Assembly (NCBI GenBank): GCA_020637595.1
Contig: JACKKE010000012.1
Span: forward strand, 48,172-112,171
Reading direction: 5' to 3'
Length of the DNA stretch: 64,000 nucleotides
DNA from: Rhodobacter sp.
Lineage (GTDB): Bacteria; Pseudomonadota; Alphaproteobacteria; Rhodobacterales; Rhodobacteraceae
The first letter of the stretch is position 1; the number at the start of each line of letters is the position of its first letter. The notes beneath the pieces were generated by a model. That model worked only from the letters and a program-made list of their open reading frames with translations, searched no databases and had not been told where the DNA came from. The position numbers and the translations under genes are program-made. Positions 53,640 through 62,941 of the stretch are shown piece by piece.

Positions 53640-53673
53640 GGTCTTCCGGTTTTCCACGCAGCTGCCCCGGCAC

Positions 53674-53693
53674 GAACGGTTTGTTAACCGTTC
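53674..53693. promoter_or_regulatory. Perfect dyad between tRNA-Gly and recA
   Basis: GAACGGTT-tgtt-AACCGTTC, an 8-bp perfect stem with a four-base loop, 34 bases after the tRNA. Weak as a terminator because no T run follows; it could also be an operator in the recA promoter region. Confidence 0.4.
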
Positions 53694-53757
53694 CGACTCA
53701 TTCTGGGTCGTGCGAAACACTGCTTGAAATGTTCTTCTTTTGTGCGCATAAAGAAAA

Positions 53758-53772
53758 GAACAGTTCAGGAAC
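53758..53772. promoter_or_regulatory. LexA box of recA
   Basis: GAAC-agttcag-GAAC matches the alphaproteobacterial LexA consensus (GTTC-N7-GTTC on the other strand) exactly, 50 bases before the recA ATG. It predicts SOS control of recA. Confidence 0.88.
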
Positions 53773-53822
53773 AAACCCCATATTGCCGCCCGTTCAGGGC
53801 CATGACATAAGAGGTCGACTTC

Positions 53823-54887
<1,065 letters not shown>

Positions 54888-55310
54888 CCGCAGCGAGACG
54901 GTGGCGATGCCGGGGCAAGCCCCTGGCGCCCATCTCATCCGCCAAACAGCGCACAGAGGCCGCCGCGGTGATCGCCGGCGGCCTTGTCTCATGCTTGCAG
55001 ATCGCGATGTCGCCCGGCGATACCCCGCGATACCCGACCCAATCCGCCAAAGGCCGATCGGCGTTTTACCAGCACTCCGATCACGACCGGCACCCCGCCA
55101 ACCAGTCCCACCTGCCGGACGCCCCAAGACCGGGTTCCGCCGGAATGCCCCGCAAACGCGGCAAAGCGCCACCCACCGCGGCAGCGCACCGCCCATGCAA
55201 AGCGCAGACCCGTGCGGCGAGCCTGTGGACAGGCGCTGGGCATGGCGCTAAACCGCTTGCGGACCGCCCCTTTCCGGGGCCGACACCTGCTGCAGGAAAG
55301 ACGCCGCCTC
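54888..55310. other. Intergenic region recA-alaS
   Basis: This 423-base gap holds the recA terminator (54957-54984) and otherwise nothing I can support. An open frame through 55251 is GC-rich and lacks an RBS or any recognisable domain. The alaS promoter should lie in the last 200 bases. Confidence 0.55.
54957..54984 (+). terminator. Terminator-like hairpin after recA
   Basis: AGGCCGCCG and CGGCGGCCT form a 9-bp perfect stem with a 10-base loop, followed by TTGTCT. The T run is weak. Confidence 0.55.
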
Positions 55311-57965
55311 ATGGCCAGCCTCAACGACATCCGTTCGACCTTCCTCGACTACTTCCGCCGCCAGGGCCACGCCGTGGTCGACAGCTCGCCCCTGGTGCCG
55401 CGCAACGACCCCACGCTGATGTTCACGAACTCGGGCATGGTCCAGTTCAAGAACGTCTTTACCGGGCTGGAACACCGCGACTATTCCCGTGCGACCACCG
55501 CGCAGAAATGCGTCCGCGCCGGCGGCAAGCACAACGACCTGGACAATGTCGGCTATACCGCGCGCCACCATACGTTCTTCGAGATGCTGGGCAACTTCAG
55601 CTTCGGCGACTACTTCAAGTCCGACGCGATTCCCTTTGCCTGGGAACTGCTGACCAAGGATTTCGCGATCCCCAAGGACCGGCTGCTGGTGACCGTCTAT
55701 CACACCGATGACGAGGCCGCGAACATCTGGAAGAAGGTCGCCGGGCTGACCGATGACCGGATCATCCGCATCCCCACCGATGACAACTTCTGGCGGATGG
55801 GTCCGACCGGCCCCTGCGGCCCCTGCACCGAAATCTTCTTCGACCACGGCGACCATATCTGGGGCGGCCCTCCGGGATCGGCCGACGAGGACGGCGACCG
55901 GTTCATCGAGATCTGGAACCTGGTGTTCATGCAGAATGAGCAGCTGGAGGACGGCCGGCTGATCGACCTGCCGCGCCAGTCGATCGACACCGGCATGGGG
56001 CTGGAGCGGATCGGCGCGCTGCTGCAGGGCAAGCACGACAACTACGACACCGACCTGATGCGCGGGCTGATCGAGGCCTCGGCCAACGCCACCAATGGCG
56101 ACCCGGACGGCCCCGGCAAGATCCACCACCGGGTGATCGCAGACCACCTGCGCTCGGTCTCGTTCCTGATCGCGGACGGGGTGATGCCGTCGAACGAAGG
56201 GCGCGGCTATGTGCTGCGGCGGATCATGCGCCGGGCGATGCGCCACGCGCATATGCTGGGCGCGCAGGACCCGGTGATGCACCGGCTGGTGCCGGCGCTG
56301 GTGCGCGCGATGGGCGGGCATTACACCGAGCTGAAGACCGCCGAGGCGCTGATCACCGAGACGCTGAGGCTGGAGGAAACGCGCTTCCGCCAGACGCTCG
56401 ATCGCGGGTTGAAACTGCTGGATGCGGAGCTGGACAAGCTGCCCGAGGGTTCCGACCTGCCGGGCGAGGCCGCGTTCCGTCTCTATGATACCTATGGCTT
56501 CCCGCTGGACCTGACGCAGGACGCGCTGCGCGAAATGAAGCGCGGCGTCGATACCGCGGGCTTCGAGGCGGCGATGGCCGAACAGAAGGCCAAGGCGCGC
56601 GCCAGCTGGGCGGGTTCGGGCGAGGCGGCGAACCAGGCGATCTGGTTCGAACTGGCCGACAAGCACGGCAGCTCGGAATTCCTGGGCTATGACACAGAAA
56701 CCGCCGAGGGTCAGGTGCTGGCGCTGGTGATCGACGGCAAGACCGTCGAGGCCGCCGAAGGCGAGGTCTCGGTCGTCGTCAACCAGACGCCGTTCTATGC
56801 CGAATCCGGCGGTCAGGTCGGCGATTGCGGCTGGCTGCGCTGGGATGGCGGCGAGGCCGAAGTGCGCGACACGCGCAAGATGAACGGCGTTTTCGTGCAT
56901 GTCGCGACGGTCACCGCCGGAACCTTGCGCCGTGGGACACCCGTCAAGCTGGAGGTGGATCACAGCCGCCGCGGCGCGATCCGCGCCAACCACTCGGCCA
57001 CGCACCTGTTGCACGAGGCGCTGCGCCGCGCGCTGGGTGAGCACGTCGCGCAGCGCGGCTCGCTGAACGCGCCGGATCGGCTGCGGTTCGACTTCAGCCA
57101 TTCGAAGGCGCTGGAGCCTGCCGAAATGGCCGGCGTCGAGGCCGAGGTGAACGCCTTCATCCGCCAGAACGCACCGGTGGAAACCCGGATCATGACGCCC
57201 GACGATGCCCGCGCGATCGGCGCGCAGGCGCTGTTTGGCGAGAAATACGGCGACGAGGTGCGCGTCGTGTCGATGGGCAAGCTGTTCGATTCCGGCAAGG
57301 GCGCGGATGGTAACACCTATTCGCTGGAACTCTGCGGCGGCACCCATGTCGCGCGCACCGGCGATATCGGCGCGTTTGTGCTCTTGGGCGATTCGGCCTC
57401 GTCGGCCGGCGTGCGGCGGATCGAGGCGCTGACCGGTGACGCGGCGCTGGGCCATCTGCGCCTGCAGGAGGGCCGTCTGGTCGAGGTTGCGACGACGCTG
57501 AAGGCGCCGGTCGCGGATGTGGTCGAGCGGGTCAAGGCGCTGGCCGAGGAACGCCGCGCGCTGGCCAACGAGGTCGCGCAGCTGAAACGCCAGCTGGCAA
57601 TGGGCGGCGGCGCCTCGGGCGGGACCGAGGCGCAGAACGTCAATGGCATCAAGGTGATCGCGCAGGTGCTGTCGGGCGTCTCGGGCAAGGATCTGCCGGC
57701 GATGATCGACGCGATGAAGGAAAAGCTGGGCTCGGGCGTGGTGCTGCTGATCGCCGACACCGGGGCGAAACCGGCGGTAGCCGCGGGCGTGACGGCCGAC
57801 CTGACCGCCCGCGTCAAGGCCGCGGACGTGCTGCGCCCGGCGGTCGAGGCGCTGGGTGGCAAGGGCGGCGGCGGCCGGCCCGACCTGGCGCAGGGCGGCG
57901 GCGCCGATATCGCCGGCGCCGAGGCTGCGATCAAGGCCGCTCTGGCCGTTATTGAGGGAGTGTGA
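55311..57965 (+). CDS. alaS: Alanyl-tRNA synthetase
   Basis: An 884-residue class II synthetase. Motif 1-3 of the catalytic core: LVPRNDPTLMFTNSGMVQFK, TGPCGPCTEIFFDHGDHIWG and DTGMGLERIGALLQ. The editing domain has the zinc ligands HSATHLLH and CGGTH (HxxxH and CxxxH), and the C-terminal DHHA1-like part ends in GGGGRPDLAQGGGAD. It charges tRNA-Ala and clears mischarged serine. ATG 55311 matches the family N terminus. The DUF1330 gene follows within 3 bases. Confidence 0.97.
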   Translation: MASLNDIRSTFLDYFRRQGHAVVDSSPLVPRNDPTLMFTNSGMVQFKNVFTGLEHRDYSRATTAQKCVRAGGKHNDLDNVGYTARHHTFFEMLGNFSFGDYFKSDAIPFAWELLTKDFAIPKDRLLVTVYHTDDEAANIWKKVAGLTDDRIIRIPTDDNFWRMGPTGPCGPCTEIFFDHGDHIWGGPPGSADEDGDRFIEIWNLVFMQNEQLEDGRLIDLPRQSIDTGMGLERIGALLQGKHDNYDTDLMRGLIEASANATNGDPDGPGKIHHRVIADHLRSVSFLIADGVMPSNEGRGYVLRRIMRRAMRHAHMLGAQDPVMHRLVPALVRAMGGHYTELKTAEALITETLRLEETRFRQTLDRGLKLLDAELDKLPEGSDLPGEAAFRLYDTYGFPLDLTQDALREMKRGVDTAGFEAAMAEQKAKARASWAGSGEAANQAIWFELADKHGSSEFLGYDTETAEGQVLALVIDGKTVEAAEGEVSVVVNQTPFYAESGGQVGDCGWLRWDGGEAEVRDTRKMNGVFVHVATVTAGTLRRGTPVKLEVDHSRRGAIRANHSATHLLHEALRRALGEHVAQRGSLNAPDRLRFDFSHSKALEPAEMAGVEAEVNAFIRQNAPVETRIMTPDDARAIGAQALFGEKYGDEVRVVSMGKLFDSGKGADGNTYSLELCGGTHVARTGDIGAFVLLGDSASSAGVRRIEALTGDAALGHLRLQEGRLVEVATTLKAPVADVVERVKALAEERRALANEVAQLKRQLAMGGGASGGTEAQNVNGIKVIAQVLSGVSGKDLPAMIDAMKEKLGSGVVLLIADTGAKPAVAAGVTADLTARVKAADVLRPAVEALGGKGGGGRPDLAQGGGADIAGAEAAIKAALAVIEGV

Positions 57966-57967
57966 GC

Positions 57968-58270
57968 ATGCCCAAGGCCCTGTGGATCGCCCATGTCGAG
58001 GTGACCGACCCCGAAGCCTATGGCCGTTATGCCGAAGGCGCGGGGCCGGCGATCGCCAAGCATGGCGGCAAGTTCATCGCCCGCGCGGCGCGCTATGTGA
58101 CCTTGGAAGGTGCCGACCGCGCCCGTCATGTCGTCAGCGTGTTCCCGTCGCTGGAGGCCGCCGAGGCCTGCTATCGCTCGCCGGAATACCAGGCGGCGCT
58201 GGATCATGCGCGTGGCGCCTCGGTACGCGATCTGGTGATCGTCGAGCTGGTCGAGGGCGCAGAGCTGTAA
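57968..58270 (+). CDS. DUF1330 domain protein
   Basis: A 100-residue ferredoxin-like (dimeric alpha-beta barrel) protein: ALWIAHVEVTDPEAYGRYAE, GGKFIARAARYVTLEGADRA, FPSLEAAEACYRSPEYQAAL. DUF1330 members are small cytoplasmic proteins of unknown activity. Starts 3 bases after the alaS stop (a GTG 6 bases earlier is in frame), so the two are on one mRNA. A repeat copy follows its stop. Confidence 0.83.
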   Translation: MPKALWIAHVEVTDPEAYGRYAEGAGPAIAKHGGKFIARAARYVTLEGADRARHVVSVFPSLEAAEACYRSPEYQAALDHARGASVRDLVIVELVEGAEL

Positions 58271-58275
58271 GCATC

Positions 58276-58371
58276 GGGGGGCTGCGCGCCCCCCGAACCC
58301 CTGCGGCAAAGGGGGGCGCACGCGCCCCCCTTTGCAATCCCCCCGTGCGTATTTCGGGCAAGATGAAAGGG
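58276..58371 (-). repeat. Structured dispersed element, variant copy D
   Basis: Lies between convergent DUF1330 and mbfA genes. On the minus strand it has a diverged head (plus-strand 58338-58371, GTGCGTATTTCGGGCAAGAT) and two hairpins: GCAAAGGGGGGCG-cacg-CGCCCCCCTTTGC (58306-58335, 13-bp perfect stem) and GGGGGGC-tgcgc-GCCCCCC (58276-58294). The A/T-ended first stem could terminate both genes. Confidence 0.65.
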
Positions 58372-58391
58372 CGCGCGCTGCGCCCGGTTTG

Positions 58392-59369
58392 TCAGCCGCC
58401 GCCGATGATCGCACCCGCGGCAAAGACCAGCGCACCGCCGAGCACCACCTGCAGCGTGGCGCGGAAAAACGGCGTGTCCATGTATTTGTTCTGAATCCAG
58501 GCAATCGCCCAGAGTTCGATGAACACGACGATCATCGCGATCGCCGTCGCCGTCCAGAAATGCGGAATCAGGTAGGGGAGCGCGTGGCCGAGCCCGCCCA
58601 CCGCCGTCATCACGCCGGCGGCAATGCCGCGCTTGACCGGCGAGCCGCGCCCTGAGAGCTGACCGTCATCCGACGCGGCCTCGGTGAAGCCCATCGAGAT
58701 GCCGGCGCCGACCGACGCCGCGAGGCCGACGAGGAAGGTGGTGTGCGTGTTCTCGGTCGCGAAGGCCGTGGCGAAGATCGGCGCCAGCGTCGAGACCGAG
58801 CCATCCATCAGCCCGGCCAGCCCGGGCTGCACCCAGGTCAGCAGGAACTGGCGGTGGGCGGTCTGATCTTCCTCGGAGCGCGCATCCTCGTGCAGGTGCT
58901 TTTCCTCGAGGCGTTGGGCGGCGTTCTGGTGGCCGGCCTCGGCGGCGGCCAGATCGCCCAGCAGTTTCCGGGTGGCCGCGTCCGAGGTGCGCTGGGCGGC
59001 GATCTCGTAGAAGGACTGCGCCTGGCGTTCCATCGCCTCGGCCTCGCCGCGGATCTGCTCGAGGCTCATCGTTTCCATCAGCCAGACCGGCTTGCGCGCG
59101 TAATAACCCGCGACATGTTCGCGGCGGATCAGCGGGATGACCTCGCCGAAGCGTTTGCGGTGGGTCTCGATCAGCCGTTGCCGGTGACGGTCTTCTTCCT
59201 CGGCCATGCCGTCGAACACCGCCGCCGAAGACGGGTATTCGGCGCGCAGCCGCTCGGCATAGCTGCGGTAGATGCGCGCGTCGTCCTCTTCCGACGAGAT
59301 CGCCAGGGCGAGGATCTCCTGGTCGTTCAGGTCACGAAAACGGCGACGGTTGCCATAGCCTGGGATCAT
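58392..59369 (-). CDS. mbfA: Membrane-bound ferritin (MbfA-type iron exporter)
   Basis: The product is 325 residues in two parts. The N-terminal half is a ferritin-like four-helix domain with repeated carboxylates and histidines (ISSEEDDARIYRSYAERL; EEEDRHRQRLIETHRKRFGE; AEAGHQNAAQRLEEKH), and the C-terminal half has five membrane helices of the VIT1/CCC1 type (LAGLMDGSVSTLAPIFATAF; GISMGFTEAASDDG). This domain pair defines MbfA, which exports iron and protects against iron and peroxide stress in Agrobacterium and Bradyrhizobium, where Irr controls it. I see no palindromic Irr element upstream. AGGAGG precedes the ATG at 59369. Confidence 0.9.
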   Translation of the reverse strand: MIPGYGNRRRFRDLNDQEILALAISSEEDDARIYRSYAERLRAEYPSSAAVFDGMAEEEDRHRQRLIETHRKRFGEVIPLIRREHVAGYYARKPVWLMETMSLEQIRGEAEAMERQAQSFYEIAAQRTSDAATRKLLGDLAAAEAGHQNAAQRLEEKHLHEDARSEEDQTAHRQFLLTWVQPGLAGLMDGSVSTLAPIFATAFATENTHTTFLVGLAASVGAGISMGFTEAASDDGQLSGRGSPVKRGIAAGVMTAVGGLGHALPYLIPHFWTATAIAMIVVFIELWAIAWIQNKYMDTPFFRATLQVVLGGALVFAAGAIIGGG

Positions 59370-59453
59370 GGGCACCTCCTGGGTCGGGGGCAAGATAGAC
59401 CGGACCGCGCCACGCGCAAGGGGCGCAGTCGTCGCAGGCCGGACCCGCCCGCG

Positions 59454-60242
59454 TCAGATATTCTCGGGCTGAGGCATGCCCAGGACGTGATAGCCCGAGT
59501 CGACCATCAGGATGTCGCCGGTCGTGCAGGCACCGTAATCCGAGCACAGGAACACCGCCGCGCCCCCCACCGACTCCAGCGTGGCGTTGTGGCGCAGGGG
59601 GCTGTTGGCCTCGGTGTGGCGATAGGTCTTGCGCGCGCCGCCGATCGCCGCCCCGGCCAAGGTCTTCATCGGGCCGGGCGAAATCGCGTTGACGCGGATC
59701 GCCTGCGGGCCGAGATCATTGGCGAGATACCGCACCGAGGCTTCGAGCGCGGCCTTGGCCACGCCCATCACGTTGTAAAACGGCGTGACCCGGTTCGAGC
59801 CGCCATAGGTCAGCGTGATCAGCGAACCGCCGTCCGGCATCAGTTCGGCCGCGCGGCGCGAGACGTCGATGAAGGAATAGCAGGAGATGTCGAGCGAGTG
59901 CTTGAAATTCGCGCGCGAGGTGTTGGTGAAGCGCCCGGTCAGTTCCGATTTGTCGGAATAGGCGATGGCGTGCACCAGAAAGTCGATGGTGCCCCAGCGG
60001 TCCCGGATCTGCCCGAAAGCGGCATCCAGCGAGGCGTCGTCGGTCACGTCGACGTCGACCAGGAAATCCGAGCCGACCGAGGCCGCGAGCGGTTCGACCC
60101 GCTTGCCGAAGGCCTCGCCCTGATAGCTGAACGCCAGCTCGGCGCCTTCGGCGGCCAGCGCCGAGGCGATGCCCCAGGCGATCGAGCGGTCATTGGCGAC
60201 GCCCATCACCAGCCCGCGTTTGCCCTTCATCAGATCGGCCAT
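59454..60242 (-). CDS. fabI: Enoyl-ACP reductase (FabI)
   Basis: A 262-residue SDR-type reductase of fatty-acid elongation (NADH-dependent). NAD site LVMGVANDRSIAWGIASALA (11-30); catalytic Y156 and K163 with the FabI-specific six-residue spacing in YNVMGVAKAALE; substrate loop ISPGPMKTLAG. It reduces trans-2-enoyl-ACP, the target of triclosan. It lies 4 bases downstream of fabB on the same strand. Confidence 0.95.
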   Translation of the reverse strand: MADLMKGKRGLVMGVANDRSIAWGIASALAAEGAELAFSYQGEAFGKRVEPLAASVGSDFLVDVDVTDDASLDAAFGQIRDRWGTIDFLVHAIAYSDKSELTGRFTNTSRANFKHSLDISCYSFIDVSRRAAELMPDGGSLITLTYGGSNRVTPFYNVMGVAKAALEASVRYLANDLGPQAIRVNAISPGPMKTLAGAAIGGARKTYRHTEANSPLRHNATLESVGGAAVFLCSDYGACTTGDILMVDSGYHVLGMPQPENI

Positions 60243-60246
60243 GATC

Positions 60247-61476
60247 TTATCCCCGGAATTTCGACATCACGAGCGTGGCGTTGGTGCCCCCGAAGCCAAA
60301 GCTGTTCGACAGCACCGAATCGTGCTCGACCCCTTCACGCAGTTCGGTGCAGATCTCCTCAGGGCGGATTTCCGGGTCGAGCTGCGTCACGTTGATCGAG
60401 GGCGCGATGAAATTGCCCTGCATCATCAGGATCGAATAGATCGCCTCGTGAACGCCGGTGGCACCCAGCGAGTGCCCGGTCATCGACTTGGTCGAGGCGA
60501 TCGGCGGCACGGCATCCTCGCCGAAGACGCGGCGGATCGCCTTGACCTCGGTCACGTCGCCGGCGGGGGTCGAGGTGCCGTGGGCGTTGATATAGGTGAT
60601 CTTGCGGCCCTCGGGCAGCGTGCCCAGCGCCAGCTTCATCGAGCGTTCACCGCCCTCGCCCGAGGGGGCCACCATGTCATGCCCGTCCGAGGTCGCGCCA
60701 TAGCCGGTCAGCTCGGCATAGATCTTGGCGCCGCGGGCGCGGGCGTGTTCCAGTTCCTCGAGCACCACGACCCCGCCACCACCGGCGATGACGAACCCGT
60801 CGCGGGTCGCGTCGAAGGTGCGGCTCGCCGTCTCGGGCGTGTCGTTGTATTTCGACGACATCGCGCCCATCGCATCGAAGAGGCACGAGAGCGTCCAGTC
60901 CAGTTCCTCGCCGCCACCGGCAAAGACGATGTCCTGCTTGCCCATCTGGATCAGTTCCGCGCCGTTGCCGATGCAATGCGCCGAAGTCGAGCAGGCCGAG
61001 GTGATCGAATAGTTGACGCCCTTGATCCTGAACGGCGTGGCGAGGCAGGCCGAGTTGGTCGAGGACATGCAGCGGGTGACCATGAACGGCCCCATCCGCT
61101 TGGGCGCGCCCTTTTCGATCACCGTCTTGTGGGCGACAAAAAGGTTCGAGGTGGACGGCCCGCCCGACCCCATCACCAGCCCCGTGCGTTCGTTCGAGAT
61201 CTCGGCCTCGGTCAGGCCGCTGTCGGCAATCGCTTGCTGCATCGACAGGAAGTTATACGCAGCCCCCGGCCCCATGAAGCGCAGGTCGCGTTTGTCGATA
61301 TGCGCGGCAAGGTCGATCTGCGGCATGCCCTGAACCTGGCTGCGAAACCCGTGTTCGGCGTATTCCGGGGAAAAGACGATACCCGAACGCCCCGCCCGCA
61401 GGCTGGCCTCGACCTCGGCAGCAGAGTTGCCGATGGGCGAAATGATACCGATCCCGGTAATGACGACGCGCCGCAT
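60247..61476 (-). CDS. fabB: Beta-ketoacyl-ACP synthase I (FabB)
   Basis: A 409-residue condensing enzyme. The nucleophile is C162 (TSACSTSAHC), and the two catalytic histidines lie in NAHGTSTPAGD and TGHSLGATG. It elongates cis-3-decenoyl-ACP in unsaturated fatty-acid synthesis. Start at 61476 (MRRVVITGIGIISP). In most alphaproteobacteria fabA, the isomerase that feeds FabB, lies directly upstream; here the upstream space holds an unrelated secreted protein gene. Confidence 0.95.
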   Translation of the reverse strand: MRRVVITGIGIISPIGNSAAEVEASLRAGRSGIVFSPEYAEHGFRSQVQGMPQIDLAAHIDKRDLRFMGPGAAYNFLSMQQAIADSGLTEAEISNERTGLVMGSGGPSTSNLFVAHKTVIEKGAPKRMGPFMVTRCMSSTNSACLATPFRIKGVNYSITSACSTSAHCIGNGAELIQMGKQDIVFAGGGEELDWTLSCLFDAMGAMSSKYNDTPETASRTFDATRDGFVIAGGGGVVVLEELEHARARGAKIYAELTGYGATSDGHDMVAPSGEGGERSMKLALGTLPEGRKITYINAHGTSTPAGDVTEVKAIRRVFGEDAVPPIASTKSMTGHSLGATGVHEAIYSILMMQGNFIAPSINVTQLDPEIRPEEICTELREGVEHDSVLSNSFGFGGTNATLVMSKFRG

Positions 61477-61614
61477 GAGGCCTCCCTGTTTGCTTGGCGA
61501 GTGGTATGTAGCCACCCGCTGGCGAAAATGCTACCGGATTATTTCCTGAGAGAACACGGGGATTGGAGCCGCAGGGCTCGGCCCCCGCGCGTGGCGGGCG
61601 GTTTTCGGCACACG

Positions 61615-61653
61615 AAAAGCCCCGCCGGGAATGCCCGAAGGCCTCGGCGGGGC
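61615..61653 (-). terminator. Terminator after the secreted paralog pair
   Basis: GCCCCGCCG (61619-61627) and CGGCGGGGC (61645-61653) form a 9-bp stem with a 17-base loop; on the minus strand it is followed by TTTT (61615-61618). It lies 22 bases past the stop of the gene at 61675 and insulates fabB. Confidence 0.72.
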
Positions 61654-61674
61654 GGTAACAGGGGCCAGGCGGCA

Positions 61675-62187
61675 TCATTCGCGGTGCAGGGTCGCCCCCA
61701 TATCGGCGTTGCAACCGGCGAGTCCGTTGAAGTTCTGCACGCGAAACCGGATCACGATGACCTCGGCATTGGTGATGTCGGTTTCGCCTTCGGGAAAGAC
61801 GATGCGCTGTTCAAAGACCCGCAGGCGCGGGCGCGGACGGTTGGGCCAGGCATACAGCGTGGACCATACGGAATGACCACGGACGCGGATCCAGGTGCGC
61901 CCCCGCGGGACCAGACGTTCATCAGTCCGGATCGAATAGGCACCACCGGTTGCGGGAAAGATCGTGACGTAGCCGGGCGCACCGTATTCCTCGACCGGCC
62001 GATGACGGACGCGAACCGGCTGGACATACGACGCCTGAAACCCATGCGCCTCGCAGTCGGAAAAACCGTAGACGGCACCACCCCCGCGAAACCGGGCCTC
62101 GGAGGGGGAGGCAGCGAAAAGACCGAGCACGAGGATCGTCGATGCGACGGCGCGGACGGCGGACGGGCGGGAACGGGTCAAGATCAT
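61675..62187 (-). CDS. Secreted protein, paralog 2 (unknown function)
   Basis: The product is 170 residues with a signal peptide (cleavage near SEA-R, about 33). The mature part opens FRGGGAVYGFSDCEAHGF and ends in NFNGLAGCNADMGATLHRE. Its neighbour at 62199 opens FTGGGYVTEFSPECAVGGWQ and ends in NFNDHVGCTAQFGVAMHRNPD, so the two are paralogs sharing a GGG-x-V-x2-F-S-x-C start and an FNx4GC end; the two cysteines could form a disulfide joining the termini. No family is known to me. ATG 62187 is 12 bases after the upstream stop. Confidence 0.72.
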   Translation of the reverse strand: MILTRSRPSAVRAVASTILVLGLFAASPSEARFRGGGAVYGFSDCEAHGFQASYVQPVRVRHRPVEEYGAPGYVTIFPATGGAYSIRTDERLVPRGRTWIRVRGHSVWSTLYAWPNRPRPRLRVFEQRIVFPEGETDITNAEVIVIRFRVQNFNGLAGCNADMGATLHRE

Positions 62188-62198
62188 GGCGGGGCTCC

Positions 62199-62693
62199 TC
62201 AATCCGGGTTGCGGTGCATCGCCACGCCGAATTGCGCGGTGCAGCCGACATGGTCGTTGAAGTTCTCGAACTCGCCGAACAGCGTCACAAAACCCGAGTT
62301 CCGCCTCAGCGGGTCGGAGAGCGCGGTGAAGATCCGGGCGCGCGTGATCGAACTGTCCGGGTTGTTCAGACCAAAGCCGATGCCGGAAAAACCGACCGCG
62401 ACAAAGCTGTCGCCGATGCTGGCCGGCAGGACAAAATTCTGCGTGTAGGAGCCGTGGAAAAAGGACAGCAGGGACCAATCCGCATGATTGGAGCGCAACC
62501 CCGCCGGCGCCATGCGCACCGCGATGCGTTGCAGTCCCTGCCAGCCACCCACAGCGCATTCCGGTGAAAACTCGGTCACATAGCCGCCGCCGGTGAATTC
62601 CGTCCAGGCCAGGGCGGGCGCTGCACTGATGGTCGCGCCCAGCAGGCAGGCGATGGTGATCGTTTCGCGCGGGGATGGCAGGAATAATCGCAT
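62199..62693 (-). CDS. Secreted protein, paralog 1 (unknown function)
   Basis: About 164 residues, with a signal peptide (SPRETITIACLLGATISAAP, cleavage near ALA-W). The mature sequence is beta-rich (SLLSFFHGSYTQNFVLPASI; TALSDPLRRNSGFVTLFGEF) and shares its first and last blocks with the next gene, 11 bases downstream. Such tandem secreted paralogs suggest a fibre, coat or immunity-type role, but nothing fixes it. Start taken at 62693 (MRLFLPS); 62708 is possible. Confidence 0.72.
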   Translation of the reverse strand: MRLFLPSPRETITIACLLGATISAAPALAWTEFTGGGYVTEFSPECAVGGWQGLQRIAVRMAPAGLRSNHADWSLLSFFHGSYTQNFVLPASIGDSFVAVGFSGIGFGLNNPDSSITRARIFTALSDPLRRNSGFVTLFGEFENFNDHVGCTAQFGVAMHRNPD

Positions 62694-62810
62694 TGGGCAT
62701 GCCTCCACTGGGGTTGGGAAAGCCCAAGTCTAGGTCACGCGCAAAACCCGGACATCCACCGAAAGGGGGATGACGACGGCAATGTGCGATCCCTAGGGGG
62801 TGCATCGCCA

Positions 62811-62849
62811 TCCCGCTCAGGAGATCATGGGGAACGCCTCTGAGCGGGA
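62811..62849. promoter_or_regulatory. 10-bp perfect inverted repeat upstream of a LuxR-type gene
   Basis: TCCCGCTCAG (62811-62820) and CTGAGCGGGA (62840-62849) are exact reverse complements separated by 19 bases, centred 112 bases before the LuxR-type ATG. With a 19-base spacer they could be two operator halves or a large stem; no T run follows. Confidence 0.55.
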
Positions 62850-62941
62850 GGGCGCGCGCACGTCCGGGTTGCCGTGCGGAAGAAACAAACCAACTCTGTC
62901 TGAAACAGGTGAAGCAGGCGGTGTGAAACAGGGTCCACGTG

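Noticed and set aside
54991..55251. Possible small gene between recA and alaS
   Set aside because: No RBS, proline and arginine rich, no recognisable domain; best explained as GC-rich noise in the gap.
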